Source of the DNA: Rotaria socialis
Lineage: Eukaryota; Rotifera; Eurotatoria; Philodinida; Philodinidae
Direction: 5' to 3'
Length of the DNA: 64,000 nucleotides
NCBI GenBank assembly: GCA_905331475.1
Contig: CAJNYU010003131.1
Location: forward strand, 62,001-126,000
Shown here: positions 56,209 through 64,000 of the stretch, in pieces
How positions within the stretch are numbered: position 1 is the stretch's first letter
Layout of the letters: each line of letters starts with the position of its first letter
Notes under the pieces: generated by a model
What the model was told of the DNA's origin: nothing
Seen by the model: only the letters and a program-made list of their open reading frames with translations
The model's database searches: none
Position numbers and translations under genes: made by a program

Positions 56209-58600
56209 TGGTAATGACTGAATACTAAATAAAAATGATAAATTCTTTTTTGTTGGATTGCCAATGAATAATTATTTGTCTTTGGTAATTATCTAATTCT
56301 TTGCTCATTGTTCATTAAATTCAATCAGAGAAATATTACGTCACCGATCAAACACAACAGATAAACAATAATGACAAAGATGAATAGCGAACAATAACGA
56401 ATAACTACTAAATAAGCACGAAAGACATATATTTTTTGTAGGCACAAGAAAATTATCTTTCTTTTTAAAAGGCTCTCTCTTTCTCGTAAATATATAGGAT
56501 TAAATATATCGCATGGATACTTACAATTTTTCCATTTTTCTAAAGATACACTTCTTTTAATGGATATTTCAAGAAAAAAATTTAGTCACGGTCATCATAG
56601 CGTTTAACTGAAGTTTTACCTTGGTCTATTGATAGAATTAAGTATAAATCTAAAAAGATAGAAAGTTTGCCGAAAATAATTTCATATAAATATGTTTCTT
56701 TTAGAAAATCTAACATTGAAATCTATGAAGAGTTACTATCAATTATTTAGAAATCATTTCATTTTATTTCCAGTGGCAAAAGAAAGAATTTCCTTTCGCT
56801 AATAAAGTCGACTAGAAAACAAAAATATTTAGATTTCAAATCAAATATGGCTTGTTGAAAGAAGTGAGCCATATAACTCACGGTAACCTCGTATGAAAAC
56901 TATAAGCCAATCAAATAACGAGTCCTTAATTTACCATCATCCAATTCATTAGGTGTATTTTTAGTCAATGAAAAAGAATATTTACAACTACATTCTACTT
57001 GTATAATCTTCTTTTGAGCACAAAATTTGTAACTTGGAGTAAACCAAAGAGTACATCCAATAAACCTGACGGGATAGAGGGTTAAAATATGATACACATC
57101 AGCACACTATTACTCCATCTTTCGCCGACTCAATCATACGAGAAAGTCCTAGGTCATCCTACAGCAAAATGTTTCGCTCTAAATATCAATCCTAGTCGCT
57201 CTATTCTATCTAGTTCACTGATGATCACTTGCCAAACTAGTTTTGTAACTTGAACGCTCGTTATGGACGTACCTGTTGAGAGTATCCAATAGACACATTT
57301 TTATTTTGCAGCAGCCAAGTAAACTAATATCCAATCGCGCATCGTTTTTCGTAAGATTTTATCTCACTCTAAAAGTAGTAGGTAACTGGATAATAATCAA
57401 GATGACGTTTGTGTTGAAAGATTCGTGTTTGAATTTAGTAAATATACTTTTCAATGCAATTTTTAGAAAACTAGCAGAAAAAACTCTTTAGCACATGTCT
57501 TACAGTAGAGTATTCTGTATCATTTTTGGTTTTGCTAACACAAAAAACAATAGTCGCTGGCAAAAGAATACGAAAGTTTTAAGGTAAAAGCGTCGAGTTT
57601 ATTCGACCTTACTTTATTTTTGTAACTGTGAGATATTCAAGGTGGTAGGCCTTGAGGTACTCTATCATATTGCATTGATTTTATTGCTACGCCATAAAAT
57701 GTGATTCAAGGATATTTTAGTAGAATCGATCTTATGTCAAAAGGTACTATATCATTAATTGAGATATGACCAAAGAACCGTTAAGTAGACATTTTCAATA
57801 TATGATGATAAATGAAAATAATATGGAAAAAAAATATTAAGTGATATTTTTATTTGTTAATATATTCGATTAATTATAGTTGAAAGAATAGATCAGGCCT
57901 TATTTTTGTTTCTATTGATCGATTGTATGTTCATCGATAATCGATCATTATTAAACCATTAACTTCAAAAAAAATGTGCGCTAAAACCTTCACTATATCA
58001 TGTGAAGAATCAACTGGGTCATATATTTTATTAGGTCTCATATCTAATTAAAACATACTTATTAGAGAATTGTAGGCAATCGCTCTGCTGTAAACCTTTC
58101 CGTTGGCTCCATCTAATATTTAAATGAACTTACTTCTATATGACAGTCTAGGTCAGATTTTTAAATTATCTTGCATTCAATTCTCGATTTTCTAAGATAA
58201 CGAATAATCACGAATACTATAACTTATATATCTACTCAACACCTAAGTTAAACTATTTATGAATGCTTTTTGATCTCACTCAATCCTAAGTAGTTGCTAA
58301 TTAATTCAAAATCAGCTATGTTATTATCGAAATTTAGTTCGTATTTGTCAGCGTGCTCAATTCATTGATCTCCATCCTTATCGATCAAGCATTTTTCTAC
58401 TCTTTCGTTACTGAAGAAAAATAAAAATAAAAATAAGAATACTAATTACTTAAATTTTCACAAAACATATTTGTCAACAGTTCGTGAAAAATCACTCATC
58501 GTTTATTGTAGGATCTTTTTACGAAGTCAACGTACCTTCAAACTAAGACTACAGACAATAGATTTAGTTTTTGTGTGCATCCACATACACAGAATTTCTC
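56209..58600. other. 2.4 kb gene-free region
   Basis: Upstream of SLC66A2. Short frames at 56900-57097 (minus) and 57276-57491 (plus) have no motifs I know and no splice context. AT-rich; nothing else seen. Confidence 0.45.
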
Positions 58601-58619
58601 TCCTGTGATGGCTACATGT

Positions 58620-58683
58620 CCAGGGTGTGTGTGGGTATGGTTGTGAATGTAGTCTAGATGAACAGCAGAATCACACCCACACC
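58620..58683. repeat. TGTGGG-type patch at the edge of the FG-GAP fragment
   Basis: GGGTGTGTGTGGGTATGG (about 58623-58640) is followed 30 bp later by CACACCCACACC on the same strand, so telomere-like TGTGGG words face each other. The patch abuts the point where FG-GAP similarity starts. The match is short and imperfect. Confidence 0.4.
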
Positions 58684-59838
58684 TTAAATAACGACGGTCT
58701 ATTCGATATTGTTGCTGCTAATTCTGACACCAATCATGTCGGCGTATTTCTTGCAGATAAAAATGGCACTTACATCGAGCACGTAACATTTTCAACTGGA
58801 ACGGATTCAAGTCCTATGTCAGTCACTTTAGCTGATTTCAATAATGACCGTGTACTCGATATCACTGTTGCCAACAATAATATTGATAGTATTGATATAT
58901 TTCTGGGATATGGTAATGGAAGTTTTGCACCAGTATTGATGTGGAGATGGCGCATTTCCGATCATGATTGTAATCAGTGACTTGAACGATGACAATGTGC
59001 TAGATATTGCTGTTGCCAGCATTGGCTTTGATGTTGTGGGTGTCTTTTTCGGATACGTAGATGTAAGCGTTATAGAACAGACAGCATATTCGACTAGAAC
59101 TGGCTCTGATCTGATCGCAGTCGCAATTGAAGATTTTAATACGGATAATAAATTGGATATTGTAGTAGTCGATTTTCTAGATGGGAACATTGTGGTACTT
59201 CTTCAAAATGGTAGTCGACCTTTTCAAAGTATGTCTATGTGCTCGACTGGTGAATATTCTACTCTACTATATCTGACAATTGCCGACTTAAACAACGATA
59301 ATCACTTGGATATTATCGTTATCAACTGCGGTTATGATAATATAGGTGTATACTACTTGGACATGGTGATGGAATTGTAATGAAACAAATAATATATGCA
59401 ATTGACAACGGTTCCAAATCGTACTCAGTTGCCGTTGGAGACTTTAACAATGATACTATATTAGATATCGCTGTTGCAAACTTTGTTTCGAATGATGTTA
59501 GGATACTTCTTGGATATGCCAATGGAAATTTTTCTATTCGAGCTTCATATTCAACTGGAGATTTATCAGGTCCGCCCTCTATAGCTATTGCTGATTTCAA
59601 TCGAGATTGTTTTCTTGGCATTGCTGTTGCTAATTGGAACTCTAAAGATGTAGTTTTATTATATGGAAAGGGTGATAGTACTTTTGAAAAGCCATATTCG
59701 TATTTGATGGGCTACGGTTCTGTAATATCTACGGTAGCTATTGATGATTTTAATAGAGACAACTGGACTGATATTTCGGTGGCTAATTATGGCACTAGTC
59801 ATACTGGAATTCGTTTGCAGACATGCGATAATATCTAA
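58680..59838 (+). pseudogene. FG-GAP/VCBS-repeat protein, frameshifted fragment
   Basis: Eight repeats of about 50 residues, each with a calcium-binding-like DxNxDxxxD core (for example ADFNNDRVLDITVAN, SDLNDDNVLDIAVAS, ADLNNDNHLDIIV, GDFNNDTILDIAVAN), the pattern of integrin-type FG-GAP/VCBS repeats. The reading frame changes between about 58935 and 58965 and again near 59350-59372. There is no signal peptide or start upstream of the first repeat; similarity begins abruptly at LNNDG (58684). The stop at 59836-59838 follows a shortened last repeat. These proteins are usually secreted or surface-bound, and the family is large in bdelloids; this copy looks like a truncated pseudogene. Repeat 7 has lost one Asp (FLGI for LDI), which fits relaxed selection. 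Confidence 0.82.
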
Positions 59839-61411
59839 ATTTTACTATATTTTTATTTTTCCCCAATACTTGCACTTCACATAAAACGTTTTGTTGTTTT
59901 AGATAGATTATAAGATTCACTGTATATTGTTGATTTTATCCTCTGTAGGAAAAAATCTAACGTGACGAATTAGTCGTATCTGAAATTGCTCCTATAGCAA
60001 ATCGCTGTCGACGTAGATGAATAATGTGTTGATTCAAATGGCTACATGGTTTTTTGACTTTTCTTTATACAAATTTGACTTTGTATACTTTAAAGTATTG
60101 TTTAGACTGCAAGCAGAATCTAGCGCCTACTTGTATTCGTTACATGTTTTGTCGAAAGACACAATAGATATCGGCTCTTGATGAAGAGACTGTAATCAAT
60201 AGAATCGACAAATTCATTCAATCTGTGTTGATTGTCTGTGCTGTTAATAATGAACGACCTGATAGTGCGGTCATTATTTGAGTAGAAAATATTTTTGTAG
60301 TTTAAGAAAAATAAACGCATTAAGTTTTGCTACTCAATGTTAGTCTTATTTTGACAGCCGTTATTATGACGCGTACTTTCGAAGGTTTACTCATGCACTG
60401 TTAAAAGCATAAAAGTAGAATAATAAACCCTGAAGAGTTTTTTTTAAACGTAATAAACCCGTCAAAGACGTGTGAAATTTTTCACAGAAGGTAAAAAGGA
60501 TTCATTAAATGTTGCACTTTCCCAAAACCCGTAAGGATTTATTTTTCTAGTCGTATTGTTTTTTGTTACAGTGAATAGGTCTCTTCGACTACTTCTGTTG
60601 ACGATCAAGTAACTGAAAAATAACACAAATTGATCGTTGGACGGTCTTTTTTCCTTGTTTACAGGGTAACATTTCGAATTTCTGGTGTTTTTCAAATGCA
60701 ATATTTTGATTTTTTGTGATAATTTCAACACAAGTAGTAGTTTTCATTCGTTAACTGTTGTGGTAAAATTTGAAATGGCATATAATCTGTTAGATATTAT
60801 TATGTGACTTGATAGATTTTGAGCAATTGTACGAAAATGTGAATTCCAACAGAAATTCTAATTTTAGTTTCAATTCTGAAGTTTGAGCTATCTAGCATTA
60901 ATAGTTACCTTCCTCTATGTAAAAATGTGCCAGTAATGACGAGTATGACTTTCGCGGTTCGATATTCTTATTCATCTTCTTTCACTTCTGTATTCATCTA
61001 TTCACATTAAGAAAATAAAAAACAAAGAATGGTAGCAATATGCTTGCTAATAAATTATTAAACCTTCTCGACAACGGTCTTTTCGCTAAATACTCGATGC
61101 AGAGCATCTCATGACTAACTTGATATAAAATTTTCAATAGACTCGTAGAATAAGCATGCAGATGACACCAATATTTATCTGACGCTGCCGTTCTCGAGTC
61201 AGATTATTTTCTATTTGGATAAAATATCGGAACACTTATCAAATGAACTTGGTTTCTTGTTGACGCAATCATTCTCAATCTAATGTTGTTGTTAGCAGGA
61301 AAAAGAATTTTCTTGTTAGGATATTATACAATATATTTGGAATCATTTAATATTACATCTAGATGAAACAAAAAACTAAGAGTTTCTGAATAGTTCTATG
61401 CATTGAAATAG
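59839..61411. other. Intergenic, no gene seen
   Basis: About 1.6 kb between the FG-GAP pseudogene and the MULE remnant. A stretch at about 60430-60540 (AATAAACCC, GTTGCACTTTCCC) looks like a diverged relative of the MITE at 30131-30299. The minus-strand frames at 60120-60320 and 60462-60731 are not supported. Confidence 0.4.
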
Positions 61412-61661
61412 TGGTATACTTAATAGGCTTGTATTTATGTGAGCGATAAAAATATTGGAATTAACAATAAGATAAATATTATTTAGCAGTAACTATCGAG
61501 CAATTAGAAAACTTCATTTGAACAATTTTATAATATTAAATGAGCAATAAATAGCTTATTATACAGCAATATTAATTTCATATTTGAACAACAAAAACGA
61601 GAAAAACTACATTGTTTTTATTTACAATTCACAAGAAAAAAAGAAAAATGAAACATATATA

Positions 61662-61938
61662 CCCAGGTCGAACATTCCGGCCACCGGATCCCGTAGGATA
61701 CTCCAGGAATAATGCAGGAAAGTCACCATATTTTGCATGGAAACACGGGAAATCGTTGGAACATGGAAGTAGTATTTCGATCAAAAATACGGCCGGACTT
61801 TTCCGGCGGATTCCTGCCAAATTCCGGTGCTTTCCGGCAGGAATTGATCCGAAAAATTTCCAACCCGAATACTGCTTCCACAAAATCAACGGAACTACCC
61901 GAAACTGGCCGTTTCCAGGCCGGACTATTCGATCTGGG
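61662..61938. mobile_element. 277-bp GC-rich TIR element with TA duplication
   Basis: Imperfect 21-bp inverted tips, CCCAGGTCGAACATTCCGGCC and its partner reading CCCAGATCGAATAGTCCGGCC (three differences), flanked by TA on both sides (61660-61661, 61939-61940). The interior is far richer in G+C than the surroundings, with repeated TTCCGGC words and an internal hairpin, TTCCTGCC...GGCAGGAA (about 61810-61842). The long frames on both strands are due to the low stop-codon density, not genes. TA duplication suggests a Tc1/mariner-type MITE, but the tips are not the usual CAGT. Confidence 0.7.
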
Positions 61939-62047
61939 TAAGTGATTATTGTACCCATAAAGCTTTTTTTGCTTTCCATGGTTTGCCTCTTTTTCTTTTT
62001 GTACCAATTTCCATATTTTTTGCGTCAGCTGGAGGTTTGCAATATTT

Positions 62048-62450
62048 TTATCTAATAAACATACCAATAATATCCTTGCATGTATAATTTTTCATGAATG
62101 ATGAACAGCTGCAGATTGCTTCTTTCCATTTTTCAGCATTGCTAGAAAAACATGCGCAACATATATTAAAGTAGGCCGACTTGTAGGTGTGAAACGAGTT
62201 AAATCTACAAGTTTCATATCGTTTTATTTCTTTATCTGATCTTGTAACTTTTTCACCAGCAGACAAATAATATATTGTTGCATCACCATTCAACATAGAT
62301 ATAACGTCTTTGTTCAGCTTAATCCAATTGTATGCATCAGTCCAATATGATAATGTTATTGATACTTGATGTTCGAAGAGTTTTGAATTGATATGAGTAG
62401 GATTTCGTTCTGTGGACCATTTATTGACTATAGAAAATAAGACAACTTTT
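62048..62450 (-). pseudogene. MULE transposase fragment with SWIM-like finger
   Basis: Minus-strand frame open for about 130 codons without a proper start. It reads YLSAGEKVTRSD, then CRFNSFHTYKSAYFN, and ends in EKWKEAICSCSSFMKNYTCKDIIGM. The last part matches the SWIM pattern CxCx(n)CxH found at the end of MULE transposases, except that the final His is Asp. The upstream catalytic core is missing, so this is the C-terminal scrap of a DNA transposon gene. SWIM domains occur in other proteins too, but the flanking TIRs favour a MULE. Confidence 0.6.
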
Positions 62451-62778
62451 TATTTTTTTAACGGCTTCAGTGTTGCTAAAACGTTGAGTTTGCATATCAA
62501 TGTCATTTTCAGAATCAGAATTATAGTGTGCTACGTGTTGCGACTGAATCATTGGTATAAATTACATATAGTATTTCATGAAGGTGAAAAAATACTTATT
62601 GTTGCAAATAAACGAATTATTATGGTCATTTTTATATAAATTTTATGCTTTATTTAAATTAATTATTGCTCATTCAATATATTTATTCCTAAATTTGGTT
62701 ATTGCTATTTTCAACTATTTTATCGCTCATTCCAATATTTCTATTGCTCAATTAATTATAAGTCTACTTAATATACTC

Positions 62779-63205
62779 TAATAAAAAGATTAACTTGACG
62801 GATAAAAGAGATGTGCGTCGTAATTTTGAGTAGAATCTTTAATTTGACGTCTGTTCTGTCGTTTTACAGGCTGAAATGAATGTGAGACAGCGAGTTTACT
62901 GCAATGCAAAGACTGACAACATATAAAATAATCCATGGCTGAAAGTTATTGTGCGCAAAACAAATGTTGCTGCCGTGAACAGAAAAAAAACAATATTCTT
63001 CGAGTATCATTTCCAGAAAGAAAAACAGAAAAGCAAAAAAAAATAGCCCAATCAAAAAAAAAAAGGTTTCGGCATCCTTATTTTTATTTTAAATTTGAAT
63101 ATAGAAATGGAATAAAAGTATGTTTTACATAAGTTGGAAAATAAAAGCAGAAAAGGAGTAATAAATATTCATTTCATTGTTCGATAAGAAAAAATATTTT
63201 GATAC
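62779..63205. other. Intergenic, no gene seen
   Basis: AT-rich with A-runs. The frames at 62864-63055 (minus) and 62935-63132 (plus) overlap head-on, are of low complexity (Lys/Phe) and are not supported. Confidence 0.45.
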
Positions 63206-63729
63206 TTATTTTTCATATCTACCACCCTTATAGTACACTCCAACAGATCTAAAGATTCCTTGTATGAGATTGTTGGCGACATTTGTGTATTGAATTTGTG
63301 CCATTTGAGCAGCTTTATCAAGTGCGGTAGCTGCAGTCACGCCAGCGAAATACTGAGTGCAATTCGATGTAAGAAGTGGTGTATTGGCGGCATTATTGTA
63401 ATACGCCAGTTCTTGCGCGCGCTGTTGTAAAGCAGCTGTAAATGAGCCATTGCTGGTCAATTGTGTAATGAGTGCTTGCATTTGGGTCACCAGTGATTGG
63501 GCAACAGTTGCGTTGGCGCATGCTTTTGATGCAAGCGTGCCTGAGCTACCACCATAACGTTCACCGCTATGTCCTCCTCCTCCGCCGCCGAATTTTTCCG
63601 GTGGACCTCCATGACGACCAGCTGAGACTAATCCCAAGCATACCTAAAGTAAAAAATTGTTGACGATTATACTTCCATGACGCAGCACATAAAACTTACG
63701 AGAACGACGACAATGACGAACTTATTCAT
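63206..63729 (-). CDS. Small secreted glycine-rich protein, unknown
   Basis: Two exons on the minus strand. Exon 1 starts at 63729 (MNKFVIVVVL) and splices, at GTAAGT, to VCLGLVSAGRHGG in the exon ending at 63206. Together they make a clean signal peptide cut after LVSA. The mature protein is about 135 residues: a Gly-rich head (GGPPEKFGGGGGGHSG), then an Ala/Gln/Thr-rich helical part with two cysteines (SKACANATVAQ, TSNCTQYF) that could form a disulfide, and a short basic tail ending GGRYEK. No family recognised. A TATAAATA box lies 51-58 bp upstream of the ATG, the clearest core promoter in the window, suggesting strong or regulated expression. A secreted mucus, cuticle or defence role is possible but unsupported. 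Confidence 0.75.
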
Positions 63730-63779
63730 ATTGCTACAGTTGGAAATTTGTGTGTGTTAAAAAAGTTGCATTCACGCTT

Positions 63780-63787
63780 TATTTATA
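63780..63787 (-). promoter_or_regulatory. TATA box of the secreted-protein gene
   Basis: TATAAATA on the minus strand, 51-58 bp before the start codon at 63729; this leaves room for a short 5' UTR of roughly 20-25 bases with the usual spacing. Confidence 0.6.
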
Positions 63788-64000
63788 CTGTCGTCGTCTA
63801 GTTGAGAGATGAAGAACAGAAAGAGTAAAGAAAAAGAATGTACTTTCTTAGTTCGTTGCGCTTTCCTCGACGTATAGAAAAGGTGAAATCATCGTACTCT
63901 AGCTATATTAATCATCGACTTTCTTTTCTCTCTTGTTTTGATGTCAGATGTCGCGTAAAAGTACATAAATTTAATGCCAATCTATCATATTTTTCAATAA
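63788..64000. other. Window end, upstream of the secreted-protein gene
   Basis: 213 bp upstream of the TATA box; AT-rich, no gene seen before the window ends. Confidence 0.5.

Larger units (their letters stand above)
61412..62778. mobile_element. Mutator-like (MULE) DNA transposon remnant
   Basis: Ends are a diverged inverted-repeat pair of at least 100 bp: 61412 onward matches the reverse complement of sequence ending at about 62778 over the GTATACTTAATAGGC and GAGCGATAAAAATATTGGAAT stretches, at roughly 75% by eye. Each arm contains sub-repeats of ATTGCTCA/ATCGCTCA. The interior holds a minus-strand transposase scrap with a SWIM zinc-finger-like motif (next entry). Long TIRs plus SWIM point to the MULE superfamily. 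No target duplication was found, and a smaller TIR element sits inside. Old and inactive. Confidence 0.6.

Noticed and set aside
56900-57097. Cys-containing 65-codon minus-strand frame
   Set aside because: Considered as a zinc-finger or transposase scrap, but the Cys spacing matches no finger I know.
61612-62067. Four overlapping long open frames (77-116 codons) on both strands
   Set aside because: They are all caused by the GC-rich TIR element, which simply has few stop codons; no domain and no splice context.

Overview
The window looks like animal nuclear DNA from a very compact, AT-rich genome: most introns are about 50-60 bp with GT/AG ends, gene gaps are short, and the genes are metazoan (homeobrain homeobox, CNK scaffold, ERM protein, GK5, ERMARD). 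A bdelloid rotifer (Adineta/Rotaria type) fits best. Supporting this are the gene compactness, an FG-GAP/VCBS-repeat fragment of the kind abundant in bdelloids, and scattered TGTGGG motifs like the bdelloid telomere unit. The assignment is an inference, not proven. There is one assembly gap of 73 Ns (43605-43677).

Layout. 1-13 kb, plus strand: an EF-hand calcium sensor of the recoverin/NCS type, an 18-19 exon CNK scaffold (SAM-CRIC-PDZ-PH) and a site-2 protease. 14.7-21 kb, minus strand: the homeobox gene homeobrain and a type II membrane protein with a Ser/Thr-rich C-terminus that I do not recognise. 21.8-27.8 kb, plus strand: splicing factor PRPF3, with one 3.8 kb intron filled by two nested inverted-repeat elements. 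29.8-56.2 kb, all minus strand: an ezrin/radixin/moesin protein, a Tctex-type dynein light chain, two tandem Mn-type cation diffusion facilitators with a decayed second dynein light chain between them, ERMARD, GK5, mevalonate kinase and SLC66A2/PQLC1. 58.6-63.7 kb: a frameshifted FG-GAP pseudogene, a Mutator-like DNA transposon remnant with a small GC-rich TIR element inside it, and a small secreted glycine-rich protein.

The genes do not form one pathway. They are housekeeping and developmental animal genes: signalling scaffold, SREBP/ATF6-type intramembrane proteolysis (S2P), isoprenoid synthesis (MVK), splicing, cortical cytoskeleton and metal transport. The most informative structures are (1) the tandem CDF-dynein light chain duplication, whose 3' halves are almost identical while the 5' halves have diverged, with the identity ending at the assembly gap; (2) the nested TIR elements in the PRPF3 intron, where the intact arm of the outer element shows the unfilled insertion site of the inner one; (3) a hAT-type MITE with a clean 8-bp target duplication in SLC66A2; and (4) a MULE remnant carrying a SWIM zinc-finger fragment. 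I saw no CRISPR, rRNA or retroviral/LTR element. Exon edges were assigned by eye from splice consensus and protein similarity recalled from memory, so single junctions may be wrong.
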